From the NCBI RefSeq assembly GCF_004798935.1, contig NZ_RAHT01000002.1:496001-560000 (forward strand): a DNA stretch of 64,000 nucleotides, given 5' to 3'. Shown piece after piece: positions 35,980 through 45,668 of this stretch. Source of the stretch: Ningiella ruwaisensis. GTDB taxonomy: Bacteria; Pseudomonadota; Gammaproteobacteria; Enterobacterales; Alteromonadaceae. Made by a program: the position numbers and the translations under genes. Each line of letters starts with the position of its first letter. The stretch's first letter is position 1. The notes under the pieces are model-generated. The model was not told the DNA's origin and did not search any database. It saw nothing but the letters and a program-made list of their open reading frames with translations.

Positions 35980-37857
35980 TTACATCCCCGGCCCAATGAC
36001 TAAATGAATCCGATTGGTTGGCTCAGCATAAATATCGCTATACCCTCTGGCGTAATAAATGCGGACGGTTCCTATTGGAGATAACCAATGCACCCCTACG
36101 CCTACACCGTATGCATAATCTTCAAGTGGATTGTCACTGGCATTACCCGCATCAATAAAGGTGGCTATGCGCCATTTTTCTGCAAGCGGATAGGCATATT
36201 CCAAACTTGCAACGGCGAGATATTTACCGCCTAATAGTTCGACTTCTTCTTCTCCTTCATCATTGATGAAGCGATTAAAAGAAGACACCTCATCTAAACC
36301 GAAACCTCTTATGCTTTGGTCGCCACCTGCGAAAAAGCGCTGGGAAGAAGGTACGCGAGAGAAGTCACTGCTTTCAATTGCCCCAAAATCAGCTCTAAAA
36401 ACAAAGCGATGTCGATTGTATTCGCGGATCCATTTAGTGTTTGCGGTTACCTTAAAAAAGTCTATATCAGAAAGAAGCGCCTTACTTCCGCCTTCAATGG
36501 TGATGCGCTGCAAGTCCCCCCAGTCAACAAAAATATCGCCACGTTTGCGTGTGCGCGTGTAAGTAAAACCGGGTAAAAGCAGACGTGTTGTTTGCTCGTC
36601 AGCCAAGCCCTGGGTGAAGGTTTCTTGCTCAAAGCGCAAAAAAGCAATCTTGTCCCAGTCTTGTTCATCTTCTGCTCCCCACTGCCGTTGAACGGCAAGC
36701 GCAATAGTATCACTGCGTGTATCATTTTCGTCTAATTGCTTAAAACTCGCCTGATAGTTTAAAAAATCGTTAAGTGGATTCGCTTTCGGAATACGGTAGT
36801 TTAATTCGGCGGATTTGCGCGGACGGGAGAGATACAAGCGAGCACCGAGTGAGTGGCCATCGAGGTTTACCCAAGGGCGAGTCCAATCCAGTGTAAAGCG
36901 CGGGCCAGTGTCTGTAGATACGCCTACGCCAATATCAAAGGTATCTTTTGGTTTAGGATCAAGTATCACTTCAATGGGTACGTGAAAATCTTCCGCTTGA
37001 TTTGCATTGGCGCGTGCAATAGCACTGGAGAAATAATTCGTGCTCTGCATATCCATTGAATAATTGCCAACCAGATTCTGTTCAAAATAGTCGCCTTTTT
37101 TAAATGGCTTTACAGAAAGCGCAATTTCCTGGCCGCGTGTTTCTGAAAGAAAAGAAACGTCACCGAATTTGTAACGCTGTCCCATATAAAATATCCAGTG
37201 GATGATAGCAGTACTTGGTGCGCGCTTGCCGCCAACCTGCGTTGATTCGTCTGGCTTGACAATCAGTTTGTGAAGGGGGAATTTAAAATCGAAATAGCCA
37301 TACAACACTGAGTAAGAACGTAATTTGTTTTTTAGATTTTCATATTGTTGATGGTCTACTGCCTTACCCTTCATGTTTTTGACTTGTTCGATCAGGTCTT
37401 TGACTTCCTGGGGAAGAACACTTGTGTTGATTTGCTCCAGGTCATTTACCATAACGACCTGTTCAACGAGCGCTTTGCTACCAAGCGAAATAGAAACATC
37501 GTAGCTGACCGTAGCCTGTTGACTCCCTGATTCGGTATTGCCATTCGAAGATGCATTAAATTGCAGGTTTTCTATGCTTATTTGTGCATCATAATAACCA
37601 TAGGCCTGAACCGCTTTTTTCACTTGGGTAACCAGCGATTGCTTATACTTTTCCTGGTTTACGCGACCAATTGGCGAAGTCACTTCTTCGAGTAATAGTG
37701 CAATATTGTCACGTATTTCTGAGTTGTCGACGCCCGTGATTTCAAACTCTGCGTTCGCCTGACTTTGAGCCAGCGCAAAATTTTGTAGTGTTAACAACAA
37801 CACTAAACATAACAAACTAAAGCGTAGACTGACCAAGAAAATAAAATGCTCCTTCAT
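35980..37857 (-). CDS. tamA: Translocation and assembly module protein TamA
   Basis: Outer-membrane Omp85-family protein, partner of TamB. It is 625 residues with a signal peptide (ending NFALAQ, near residue 31) and three POTRA domains in the N-terminal half (for example VKKAVQAYGYYDAQISIENL and RSYSVLYGYFDFKFPLHKLIV). The C-terminal 16-strand barrel shows VSTDTGPRFTLDWTRPWVNLDGHSL, RFFAGGDQSIRGFGLDEVS (the conserved lid-lock RGF motif), GVGVGVHWLSPIGTVRIYYARG and an ending RIHLVIGPGM. Length and motifs fit TamA rather than BamA. tamB follows immediately. Confidence 0.94.
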   Translation of the reverse strand: MKEHFIFLVSLRFSLLCLVLLLTLQNFALAQSQANAEFEITGVDNSEIRDNIALLLEEVTSPIGRVNQEKYKQSLVTQVKKAVQAYGYYDAQISIENLQFNASSNGNTESGSQQATVSYDVSISLGSKALVEQVVMVNDLEQINTSVLPQEVKDLIEQVKNMKGKAVDHQQYENLKNKLRSYSVLYGYFDFKFPLHKLIVKPDESTQVGGKRAPSTAIIHWIFYMGQRYKFGDVSFLSETRGQEIALSVKPFKKGDYFEQNLVGNYSMDMQSTNYFSSAIARANANQAEDFHVPIEVILDPKPKDTFDIGVGVSTDTGPRFTLDWTRPWVNLDGHSLGARLYLSRPRKSAELNYRIPKANPLNDFLNYQASFKQLDENDTRSDTIALAVQRQWGAEDEQDWDKIAFLRFEQETFTQGLADEQTTRLLLPGFTYTRTRKRGDIFVDWGDLQRITIEGGSKALLSDIDFFKVTANTKWIREYNRHRFVFRADFGAIESSDFSRVPSSQRFFAGGDQSIRGFGLDEVSSFNRFINDEGEEEVELLGGKYLAVASLEYAYPLAEKWRIATFIDAGNASDNPLEDYAYGVGVGVHWLSPIGTVRIYYARGYSDIYAEPTNRIHLVIGPGM

Positions 37858-38198
37858 TTAAACAAACTTATGGCCAGTTTTGCTGACCCGATTTTTCATT
37901 TAATCTATAGGGGTTGCAAGGATGTAGCCAATTACACAAGGATGTGTCATCTTCGCCAGACCTTTCACGAGAAAGGCAGTCTTGAGAACAGGCTTTTATT
38001 TGTGCATAGCGCTTTTTCAGAGGATGTTCACTTGTACCAAAGAAGCCTGTGAATAAATGCAAAAGACTGCTGTGAGGCTAGTGTGCGCATTATAAAACAA
38101 AAACCTTGGGCAAAATACATGCATTTTAGATGTAAAATTTTCCTATCGGTTCCCTCATATTTCATATTTGCAGACTTATTCAAAATACAAGAAGCGAA
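37858..38198. other. Intergenic region upstream of tamA
   Basis: A 341-bp spacer between the membrane-protein gene at 38199 and tamA. Short frames on both strands (37846-38052 plus, 37868-38062 minus) overlap each other and show no family features or ribosome-binding sites. I see only presumed tamA promoter sequence here, and no RNA gene. Confidence 0.45.
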
Positions 38199-38735
38199 CT
38201 AGAGCGTCGGCCCCAGCCAGGGAAATGCGCAAAAGGCTAACCAGATAAAAATCAAGGTAACAAACTGAGTGTAGTTAAGCAGATTTCTATTTTTCATATA
38301 ACGCCAGTAAACCGCAGGGATTGAGACGATAAAAAACCCATTTAGAACGTAAATGAATATCACGTGTAACAGTCCTTGGTGGGCTGCCCCGCTTGAAAAT
38401 AAAAAAGCGTTTACAATAACGCAGGCCAAGGCAAGCGCGGTTATTAACACAATACTTAAGTTGCTGATCTGTTCAGGCTGTTTCGATCCTTTATACAAAC
38501 ACACCAGATAAACAAGTGTGATTGGTAAGGCGCCAAGGAACATCACAACAAAATCTGAAAACGGAAAAATACTGACAAAAAGCGCTGGGAAAATAACAAA
38601 TACCGAATGCGGCGCATAGACGCTGGGTGTTGTGGATGCAACGCTTAGCATTGCAACTATGCATACAATGCATGCACCTAAAGTCATCAATACGAATCGT
38701 TGTGCGCTCGAAGGGGGCTTGTGCTTGCTTTCCAA
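38199..38735 (-). CDS. Unrecognised multi-span inner membrane protein
   Basis: A 178-residue, very hydrophobic protein with about five membrane helices (FVLMTLGACIVCIVAMLSVA, FVIFPALFVSIFPFSDFVVMFLGALPITLVYLVCL, LSIVLITALALACVIVNAFLF, VIFIYVLNGFFIVSIPAVYW, FVTLIFIWLAFCAFPWL). I recognise no family. The frame start at 38735 is a TTG directly behind the hslU terminator; an ATG at 38687 is the alternative and would remove 16 polar residues. It is separated from hslU by that terminator, so probably not in its operon. Confidence 0.6.
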   Translation of the reverse strand: MESKHKPPSSAQRFVLMTLGACIVCIVAMLSVASTTPSVYAPHSVFVIFPALFVSIFPFSDFVVMFLGALPITLVYLVCLYKGSKQPEQISNLSIVLITALALACVIVNAFLFSSGAAHQGLLHVIFIYVLNGFFIVSIPAVYWRYMKNRNLLNYTQFVTLIFIWLAFCAFPWLGPTL

Positions 38736-38741
38736 AGTAAA

Positions 38742-38768
38742 AAGGCCATCCAGAAAAAAGATGGCCTT
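38742..38768 (-). terminator. Terminator of the hslVU transcript
   Basis: Nine-bp stem (38742-38750 with 38760-38768) and a nine-base loop. On the minus strand it is followed by a T-rich run (TTTTTACTTT). It lies 76 bases after the hslU stop. Confidence 0.8.
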
Positions 38769-38843
38769 ATTTAAGCACTGAATTTATATAAACTCAAAAA
38801 CAGATTTTGAAGCTATCGTTCTTTAAGATAGGGATAGCAATGA

Positions 38844-40175
38844 TTATAAAATAAAGCGGCTCAAGTCCTCATTGTCGACAAGCGCTTCAAGATGCTTGTC
38901 TACATATGCTTTATCAATGACAAACGATTCGCCTGCCTTGTCAGAAGCTTCAAATGAAATATCTTCCATTAAACGTTCCATTACAGTATGCAATCGACGC
39001 GCACCAATGTTTTCGGTCTTCTCGTTTACCTGCCAGGCCGCTTCAGCAATTTGCTGAATGCCGGTCTCATCAAAGCTGATATCTACCCCTTCAGTTTTCA
39101 TTAATGCCTTGTATTGCTCGGTCAGCGAAGCGTTAGGCTCCGTCAAGATACGCACAAAATCCCCTACATTGAGCGCTTGAAGCTCTACGCGAATAGGTAA
39201 GCGACCTTGAAGTTCCGGGATCAAATCTGAAGGCTTGGCCATTTGAAATGCTCCCGAGGCAATAAACAAAATATGGTCGGTTTTAACCATGCCGTATTTC
39301 GTACTGACTGTAGAGCCCTCAACTAAGGGGAGCAGGTCTCGTTGAACACCTTCCCGACTGACATCTCCACCACCTTGTACACCTTCGCGCTTGCATATTT
39401 TGTCGATCTCATCGATAAAAACGATGCCGTTTTGCTCAAGTGTTTCTATTGCTTGTTCTTTCAAATCCTCTTGATTAATGAGCTTGGCAGATTCCTCTTC
39501 AACCAAAAGTTTAAAGGCTTCTTTGATCTTAAGCTTTTTCTTTTTCTTTTTATCTCCCGATAAATTCTGAAACATGCTTTGAAGCTGATTGGTCATTTCT
39601 TCCATGCCCGGAGGCGCCATAATCTCTACCCCAACCTGAGGTAAGGCGACATCTATGTCGATTTCCTTGTCATCTAACTGGCCTTCACGCAGCTTTTTAC
39701 GAAATGTCTGACGGGTCCCCCTGTCTTCGGTGCGCTCTTTATCGCCAAACTGATTTTCAGGTGGCGGTATTAATATGTCTAAAATGCGATCTTCAGCGGC
39801 CTCTTCAGCTCTGAACTTCACTTTCTGCGCCGCGCTTTCTTTCGTCATTTTGACGGCGATATCGGCAAGATCGCGGATAATCGACTCCACTTCCTTACCC
39901 ACATACCCCACTTCCGTGAACTTCGTAGCTTCTACCTTAATAAACGGAGCATTCGCCAATTTTGCCAAACGACGAGCAATTTCTGTTTTACCCACTCCGG
40001 TAGGCCCAATCATCAGTATATTCTTGGGCGTTACTTCTTGTCTTAAGCTTTCGTCAAGCTGCATTCGACGCCAGCGATTGCGAAGAGCAATGGATACTGC
40101 ACGCTTGGCATCAGCTTGACCGATGATATGATTATCAAGCGCATGGACAATTTCTCTTGGTGTCATTTCCGACAT
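38844..40175 (-). CDS. hslU: HslU ATPase subunit of the HslVU protease
   Basis: AAA+ unfoldase of the two-component proteasome-like protease HslVU (ClpYQ). The ATG at 40175 gives 443 residues beginning [20 protein letters not shown], identical in length to E. coli HslU. Walker A is GPTGVGKT and Walker B FIDEIDKI. The I domain follows Walker A ([16 protein letters not shown] to [12 protein letters not shown]). The sensor and arginine regions include [15 protein letters not shown] and [19 protein letters not shown]. The C-terminus LSRFIL is the conserved tail that docks into HslV. It follows hslV after 51 bases in the usual ftsN-hslV-hslU order. Confidence 0.97.
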   Translation of the reverse strand: MSEMTPREIVHALDNHIIGQADAKRAVSIALRNRWRRMQLDESLRQEVTPKNILMIGPTGVGKTEIARRLAKLANAPFIKVEATKFTEVGYVGKEVESIIRDLADIAVKMTKESAAQKVKFRAEEAAEDRILDILIPPPENQFGDKERTEDRGTRQTFRKKLREGQLDDKEIDIDVALPQVGVEIMAPPGMEEMTNQLQSMFQNLSGDKKKKKKLKIKEAFKLLVEEESAKLINQEDLKEQAIETLEQNGIVFIDEIDKICKREGVQGGGDVSREGVQRDLLPLVEGSTVSTKYGMVKTDHILFIASGAFQMAKPSDLIPELQGRLPIRVELQALNVGDFVRILTEPNASLTEQYKALMKTEGVDISFDETGIQQIAEAAWQVNEKTENIGARRLHTVMERLMEDISFEASDKAGESFVIDKAYVDKHLEALVDNEDLSRFIL

Positions 40176-40226
40176 AGTCATTCCTGCTTGGTCTACGCAC
40201 GATGCTAAACACATCATGCGTTAAAA

Positions 40227-40751
40227 TTAATATTCCAGTGATTCCAGCGTTTGAAAATTATTCGTATACACGCAGGTGTCACCTGCAATTTTCAATGCCT
40301 TTTCAGCAATTTCTTTTGCGCTTAAATCCGTGTTTTCATAAAGCGCACGAGCAGCGGCGTTGGCAAACTGCCCACCTGAGCCTGTGGTAATCAGATCGGT
40401 ATCGGTTTGCACCACATCTCCGTTCCCAATGATCATCAAAGACGCTTCTTTATCTGCCACAACAAGAACCGCTTCCAATCGCCTCAAAGAGCGGTCGGTT
40501 CGCCAGTCTTTGGCTAGTTCTACCGCTGCTTTTACAAGATGTCCCTGATGCATCTCAAGCTTGCTTTCAAAACGCTCAAACAAGGCAAAGGCATCGGCGG
40601 TGCTGCCAGCAAAACCGGCCAGGACTTTATTGTTGTATAGACGGCGGACTTTTCGGGCATTTCCCTTAAGTACCGTATCGCCTTGAGAGACTTGTCCGTC
40701 CCCAGCAACAACGACCTGATTGTTTCTGCGAACAGATACGATTGTAGTCAT
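40227..40751 (-). CDS. hslV: HslV peptidase subunit of the HslVU protease
   Basis: Threonine peptidase of the HslVU complex. The ATG at 40751 gives 174 residues starting MTTIVSVRR; the threonine after the initiator Met is the catalytic N-terminal residue. Conserved features are [54 protein letters not shown] and [17 protein letters not shown]. The frame is open further upstream, but a longer start would bury the catalytic threonine and is rejected. It is transcribed with hslU; ftsN lies upstream. Confidence 0.97.
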   Translation of the reverse strand: MTTIVSVRRNNQVVVAGDGQVSQGDTVLKGNARKVRRLYNNKVLAGFAGSTADAFALFERFESKLEMHQGHLVKAAVELAKDWRTDRSLRRLEAVLVVADKEASLMIIGNGDVVQTDTDLITTGSGGQFANAAARALYENTDLSAKEIAEKALKIAGDTCVYTNNFQTLESLEY

Positions 40752-40889
40752 ATAAGATTCTCCTGCTACCAACGCTAGTTGCGTCGGGGTATAAATTGCT
40801 ATGGAGATAAGGTGGGGCAAGAGCGAGATATTTCAAGGGCGGATAAATGCGCCTAAGGCCTTTTATTCACCCTTGAATAAACATTTTAC

Positions 40890-41519
40890 TCAATAAATTT
40901 TACAGTTATTCACATTTGCTCTTCGCAATTGATGACGGTCTCGCTCGGCAGCTCGCTTTCTATCATAAGGTCCGAGAACGACACGATACCAGCGACCATT
41001 AGCACCGTTACTTTCAAGCATTTCAGCTTCTAAACCTTGCAACGCAATGATTGCGCGAAGCTCTTGAGCCCGGTCAGTCGTTCTGAAAGACCCGCATTGC
41101 ATGATGTAAATTTTGTTGGAATCCACTTGTTCCGGTATATCAACCTGAACGGAGTATTCCGGTAAAGCATCAATAAACGCCCACTCTTCCTCACCCAGCT
41201 TTGGCAAGGGATCTTTTTCAAGCGACGACTTATTAAATTCCACATCACTTTGCACTGACGATCCATTGCTCTCATTTGAAGTTGAAGCTTTATCGCTGAC
41301 ACCTGAATTTAGCTCGGCCTCATTGATCTCGGTGCTTGTATTTGCCGAATCATCCTTTGTTGGTAAGCTTTGAAGTGTATATAAACCAAAGCCAAGCGCA
41401 AACAGGATTGCCACTGCAAGGATGATTCTCAACCATGGCCTTGTCGGCTTTTTTTGCTTCCGACGAGTGGCATTGCTTTTACGTTTTTGTCCACGCGATA
41501 CGTAATCGGTAGGTGGCAT
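40890..41519 (-). CDS. ftsN: Cell division protein FtsN (SPOR domain)
   Basis: Bitopic inner-membrane division protein that binds septal peptidoglycan and activates septal synthesis. It has 209 residues: a short basic cytoplasmic N-terminus (MPPTDYVSRGQKRKSNATRRKQKK), one membrane helix (IILAVAILFALGFGLYTLQ), a low-complexity Ser/Asn/Glu periplasmic linker, and a C-terminal SPOR domain from about residue 135 (IYIMQCGSFRTTDRAQELRAIIALQGLEAEM to WYRVVLGPYDRKRAAERDRHQL). Its place upstream of hslVU and downstream of priA matches E. coli, although cytR is absent. Confidence 0.92.
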   Translation of the reverse strand: MPPTDYVSRGQKRKSNATRRKQKKPTRPWLRIILAVAILFALGFGLYTLQSLPTKDDSANTSTEINEAELNSGVSDKASTSNESNGSSVQSDVEFNKSSLEKDPLPKLGEEEWAFIDALPEYSVQVDIPEQVDSNKIYIMQCGSFRTTDRAQELRAIIALQGLEAEMLESNGANGRWYRVVLGPYDRKRAAERDRHQLRRANVNNCKIY

Positions 41520-41823
41520 AATTCCCCTTTAATATAATTTCAGTCGATATATTCTGTATTTGAATCAAACGGGCCTGAGCGGGCTCGACCAAGACTGTCG
41601 ACTGTATCTGCCTTTTATTTTCATTTTTTTATCGGCATTTTATTTTCAATAGCGCAATTTGTTGGGAAAAGCTTTTCCGCTGAGCACATAGCCTGACGAT
41701 TATATGAAAATTTTGTCAGATATGCTTATTAAATTTTCTCATGATTAACAAATCATCTTGCTTTTTGTCCTACTCAAACATTGTTAATAAATGACTTAGT
41801 TAACCTAAAATTTGAATGAAGAT
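41520..41823. other. Intergenic region between priA and ftsN
   Basis: A 304-bp AT-rich spacer where E. coli carries cytR. No coding frame is credible. A perfect 14-bp palindrome, GGAAAAGCTTTTCC, lies at 41665-41678, roughly 145 bp upstream of the ftsN start, and could be an operator. Otherwise only presumed promoter sequence. Confidence 0.45.
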
Positions 41824-44106
41824 TCAACTGAAATCTAAGGGCGCGACATCGATATGCCATCGTAAGTTATTACTCACTTTATTATTTTCAATAACAGGTA
41901 ATGCCTTGCTTACAGCAGCATGTAGATACTGACGAGAGGCACTTTGGGCAATTAGCATAAATCGATAACGGCCCTGCTTTTTCTCGATTACGCACGGAAA
42001 AGGACCAAACAAACTCAGTTTGGCAAACTGTTGTAGCACTCCGTATGCATAGTTTAAAAAACCAAGAATTTGGTCAATATCCTGTGACTCTGCTCTTATC
42101 AGCACTTGATGTTCGTAGGGAGGCAAATTTGCGGCTTTGCGCTCAAGAAGAAGGCTTCTCGCGTAGTCAGCAAAGCCATTTTGTATTAAGTCCTGCAAAA
42201 GAGGATGCTGAGGTTGATGGGTCTGAAGCCAGACTTCACCCGGTTTATTCGCCCGCCCTGCTCTTCCGCTCAATTGCGTGATCAACTGACCCAGCTTTTC
42301 AGGTGCACGAAAATCGGCACTAAATAGTGAAGCGTCAACATTTAAAATAATGGCTAATGTTACATTAGGGAAATGATGCCCTTTAGATAGAATTTGCGTC
42401 CCTATAAGAATTTGATGCTTGCCGGCGTTTATCTCATTTAGCAATGTATTGAGTTTGTTTTTACCGCGCGTTGAATCGCTATCAATTCTTACACAGCTAT
42501 AGCTGCTGAAAGTTGCCTGCAAACCTTGTTCTATCTGCTCGGTACCTAAACCAAAAGTTGCAAGTTCATGATGTCCGCACGAGGGGCAGGACTTAGGAAT
42601 GGCCTTATATTCTCCACAACGGTGGCACTGGATATTATTGCTTATTTTATGCAGAGTAAATGGATTTTCACAGTCTTGACACTCTTCTACATAGCCACAT
42701 TGATGACATAAAATAGCGGGTGCATATCCTCGTCTGTGCACAAACACCAATACCTGATTTCCCTGTTCAAGTTGCACTCGCATCTTATCCAGCAAACCCG
42801 GGGCGATCCCGAACTCAAGCGCCTGGCCTTTTATATCAAGTAATAACTGCGTCGGCATACTCGCGCTGGCGGCGCGCTGAGTAAGCTGCAAATGATGATA
42901 TTTTCCACTTAGCGCGTTGTGCAGGCTTTCGAGTGAAGGCGTAGCACTGCCCATCACAAGCGGAATATCAAGTTGCTTTGCACGGTACACGGCAAGATCG
43001 CGCGCATGGTAACGCAGGCTATCTTGTTGTTTAAAGGACTCGTCGTGTTCCTCATCAACAATTATCATTCCAGGTTTATAAAGGGGGGTAAAAATAGACG
43101 AGCGAGTTCCAATCAATATGCCCAGTTCACCGTCTTTAACTTGTTGCCAAACGCGAAGTCGCTCTTTGTCGTTCAAGGCTGAATGAATAACACCCACTAC
43201 AGGCCCAAAGCGCTTTTCGAATCTGACAACGGTTTGCGGGGTCAGTCCTATTTCTGGCACAAGTATCAGAACCTGTTTTCCTGCTTTTAAAACCGGCTCA
43301 ATAATCTGAAGATACACTTCGGTTTTTCCACTGCCGGTGACGCCCTCAAGCAAATATGCGTGAAAGCTCGTAGCGGCATTTATTGCCGATATTGCAATGC
43401 TTTGTTCCATGTTTGCGGCAAACTTTTCCGCAAAAGCGAGTCGCTGTGGCCAGTTGCGAGAAATTTGATAGTCTTTTTCGACGACTTCAATGAGCGATTT
43501 ATCAATTAGCGCATTAATGATACCCGAGGAAAATTCTTTCTTTGCCTTTGCAAGAGGTATATCGGCCTGAGCGAGGCGAGCACATAAGCCTAACTGTTTT
43601 TTGGCTTGTTTGAGCGAGCTCTCCAGTTCATTTAAATCAGTGAAGCGCTTTTTCAGGTATGTTTCTGGCGCTGGCATAAGTGAAGCGCCTTTTCGTAGCG
43701 CCGCGGGCAACATAATAGAAAGTGCTTCGCCAATTGGATATAAATAATATTGTGAAAGCCATTTGGCAAAATCCAACATTTGTGCGTTAAAAACCGGCTC
43801 TTGGTCAAGGCGTCGTTTAATGGGTTTTAATGCGTGGGGCTTTTCCTGGCTTTTAGGACGATCATCTTTTTGCGCATCGGGGTCGATGAAATCGACCACT
43901 ATACCCATGCGCATTTGCTTACCAAACGGCACTTCAACGCGGCAACCAATCCAATCTTTTGCATCGCTTATCGAACTGATGGAGCCAGATTCACGATCAT
44001 CAGCGTGAGTGCTAGCGGGCGGCAAGTAGTCAAAGAGCCGATTAAGCGGCGCGGCTACTGCTACCTTAAAATGCAACGTGGCTGTACTTATCACTGGTGT
44101 GTTCAT
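41824..44106 (-). CDS. priA: Primosomal protein N' (replication restart helicase PriA)
   Basis: 3'-5' DNA helicase that reloads the replisome at collapsed forks. It is 760 residues (E. coli 732). The N-terminal DNA-binding domain starts STATLHFKVAVAAPLNRLFDYLPP. Helicase motifs are Walker A GVTGSGKTEVYL, DEEH in IVDEEHDESFKQQDS, GSATPSLESL and QLSGRAGRANKPGEV. The zinc-binding cysteines appear in the CHQCGYVEECQDC, CHRCGEYKAIPKSCPSCG region. A short loop insertion (HADDRESGSISSISDAKD) near residue 35 accounts for part of the extra length. It is divergent from rpmE, as in E. coli. Confidence 0.96.
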   Translation of the reverse strand: MNTPVISTATLHFKVAVAAPLNRLFDYLPPASTHADDRESGSISSISDAKDWIGCRVEVPFGKQMRMGIVVDFIDPDAQKDDRPKSQEKPHALKPIKRRLDQEPVFNAQMLDFAKWLSQYYLYPIGEALSIMLPAALRKGASLMPAPETYLKKRFTDLNELESSLKQAKKQLGLCARLAQADIPLAKAKKEFSSGIINALIDKSLIEVVEKDYQISRNWPQRLAFAEKFAANMEQSIAISAINAATSFHAYLLEGVTGSGKTEVYLQIIEPVLKAGKQVLILVPEIGLTPQTVVRFEKRFGPVVGVIHSALNDKERLRVWQQVKDGELGILIGTRSSIFTPLYKPGMIIVDEEHDESFKQQDSLRYHARDLAVYRAKQLDIPLVMGSATPSLESLHNALSGKYHHLQLTQRAASASMPTQLLLDIKGQALEFGIAPGLLDKMRVQLEQGNQVLVFVHRRGYAPAILCHQCGYVEECQDCENPFTLHKISNNIQCHRCGEYKAIPKSCPSCGHHELATFGLGTEQIEQGLQATFSSYSCVRIDSDSTRGKNKLNTLLNEINAGKHQILIGTQILSKGHHFPNVTLAIILNVDASLFSADFRAPEKLGQLITQLSGRAGRANKPGEVWLQTHQPQHPLLQDLIQNGFADYARSLLLERKAANLPPYEHQVLIRAESQDIDQILGFLNYAYGVLQQFAKLSLFGPFPCVIEKKQGRYRFMLIAQSASRQYLHAAVSKALPVIENNKVSNNLRWHIDVAPLDFS

Positions 44107-44419
44107 TTTGGTTTGATCATTTTTGTTGTAGTCAGAAACAGGGTCGATGTCACAATTGAAAGCGCAAAAGAAACAATAAACGGCAAGAATAGCAAGTCGT
44201 GCCTTGCTTCACCATATTGCTTGTTTCTTAAATTTGTAATTCAAAATTAAGAACATCTCTAAATATTGACCAATAGCCAAGATTCATATAAACTCCGCGC
44301 TCCAAATTTACAACATCGCTGGCAATAAAAATGACGCTGACGATGTTACTGAACTTAACAACGCTTGGTGTGCGACTTCGGGTTGTATAGCGAGGCGGCC
44401 TTTTTATATAGGTATCCCA
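44107..44419. other. Divergent promoter region priA / rpmE
   Basis: A 313-bp spacer. A short minus-strand frame from 44437 overlaps rpmE antisense and is not credible. The region presumably holds both promoters. The rpmE ATG follows AGG at about seven bases. I see no L31 autoregulatory structure that I could support. Confidence 0.4.
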
Positions 44420-44632
44420 ATGAAAGACGGTATTCATCCTAAGTACAACGAAATAAAAGCAACCTGTTCTTGCGGAAACGTGATGAACATTCGCTCTACG
44501 CTAGACAAAGACATTTTCCTGGACGTATGTTCATCTTGCCACCCTTTTTATACTGGCAAGCAGCGTAACGTTGATACCGGTGGTCGTGTTGATCGCTTCA
44601 AGAAACGCTTTGGTGCTTTGGGCAAAAAATAA
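44420..44632 (+). CDS. rpmE: 50S ribosomal protein L31 (zinc-binding form)
   Basis: A 70-residue ribosomal protein beginning [12 protein letters not shown]. The zinc ligands are present: C16 and C18 (TCSCGN) and C37 and C40 ([13 protein letters not shown]). This is therefore the C+ (type A) form, whose expression is normally zinc-dependent through its C- paralogue elsewhere. The C-terminal VDRFKKRFG is typical. A strong terminator follows at 44672-44697. Confidence 0.98.
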   Translation: MKDGIHPKYNEIKATCSCGNVMNIRSTLDKDIFLDVCSSCHPFYTGKQRNVDTGGRVDRFKKRFGALGKK

Positions 44633-44671
44633 ATATTGCCTCACTGAAGCAAAAGCAGTCCAAAATATTCT

Positions 44672-44697
44672 AAAGCGCCTTTCATGGCGCTTTTTTT
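44672..44697 (+). terminator. Rho-independent terminator of rpmE
   Basis: Eight-bp stem AAAGCGCC/GGCGCTTT (44672-44679 with 44686-44693), a six-base loop and a run of seven T (44691-44697), 39 bases after the rpmE stop. Confidence 0.92.
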
Positions 44698-44740
44698 GTA
44701 TCTGATAATCGTCGAATAATAATTGGTTTAAGTTCGTTAA

Positions 44741-44918
44741 AATTATCCCTACTCAATTGTGTCGAATCGCTTTTCTGAGCAGAGCCATGCGGCAAAATAA
44801 AGACGCTGCGAGCTCATATATGAGGCGCTTGACAAAAAACATCCGTATTTTTCGACACTTTATTTTGCCGCATGGCTCTGCTCTGTATTCTCTTCAACAC
44901 AATTGAGTAGGGATAATT
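44741..44918. repeat. Composite inverted-repeat element B
   Basis: A 178-bp structure with outer arms of about 60 bp. The first 21 bp (AATTATCCCTACTCAATTGTG) and an inner 25-bp block (GAGCAGAGCCATGCGGCAAA plus AATAA) are perfect inverted copies. The core carries a 12-bp palindrome CTCATATATGAG (44813-44824) and an AAAAACA/TATTTTT hairpin (44834-44852). Read on the minus strand, the core gives the same order as elements A and C: GTGTCG, hairpin, TGTCAAGCGCC, hairpin, CAGCGTCT. The arms are unrelated to those of A and C. It lies between the rpmE terminator and elbB. Confidence 0.88.
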
Positions 44919-45014
44919 AGGACGTGCTTGATTTTCACACTTTCACGCCAATTATCTTGAACAATTTGGCATTCAACCTAGTATTAAGACTTAAGTAGAC
45001 TAAGGAGACAGCTG

Positions 45015-45668
45015 ATGAAGAAAATCGCAGTTATTTTATCTGGTTGCGGCGTATTTGATGGCGCTGAAATTCAAGAATCAGTGCTGACGCTTTTGTATTT
45101 AGCTCGCGCAGGAGCAAGCTATCAGTGCTTTGCCCCAGACATCAAACAGATGCACGTACTCAATCATACGACGGGCGAAGAGATGGATGAATCTCGCAAC
45201 GTATTGATAGAAGCCTCTCGAATTTGTCGAGGAGACATAAAGCCCGTTGATGAACTGAAAGCGAAAGATTTTGATGCCGTCATTTTACCGGGTGGATTTG
45301 GTGCCGCTAAAAACTTATCTGATTTTGCTGTTGAAGGCGCGAATTCTAAAGTAGAAGCATCCACCCTTAGCGCCCTTAAAGATTTTGCTGAAGCAAAAAA
45401 ACCTGCCGGCTATATATGCATTGCGCCCGCTATGATCCCTCATGTCTATGGAAAGGGTGCAAAAGCAACCATTGGCAATGATGAGGATACCGCAAAAGCG
45501 ATTGAGCAAATGGGAGGCACACATGTGCGATGTACGGTGGACGATATTGTCATCGATAAAGAAAACCGCCTGGTCACTACACCGGCTTATATGCTGGCAG
45601 AATCAATTACTCACGCAGATGCCGGTATAAGCAAATTAGTCGCAGAAGTCTTAAATATGTGTGATTAA
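45015..45668 (+). CDS. elbB: ElbB-like DJ-1/PfpI family protein (glyoxalase III type)
   Basis: A 217-residue protein of the ElbB family (isoprenoid biosynthesis protein with amidotransferase-like domain, also described as glyoxalase III). It shows the family start KKIAVILSGCGVFDGAEIQESVLTLLYLARAGA, CFAPDIKQMHVLNH, the nucleophile-elbow region VILPGGFGAAKNLSDFA, and YICIAPAMIPHVYG. The residue at the elbow of that last segment is isoleucine-cysteine (YICIAP), which places a cysteine at the DJ-1-like catalytic site. AAGGAG precedes the ATG. It stands alone, downstream of element B. Confidence 0.93.
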   Translation: MKKIAVILSGCGVFDGAEIQESVLTLLYLARAGASYQCFAPDIKQMHVLNHTTGEEMDESRNVLIEASRICRGDIKPVDELKAKDFDAVILPGGFGAAKNLSDFAVEGANSKVEASTLSALKDFAEAKKPAGYICIAPAMIPHVYGKGAKATIGNDEDTAKAIEQMGGTHVRCTVDDIVIDKENRLVTTPAYMLAESITHADAGISKLVAEVLNMCD

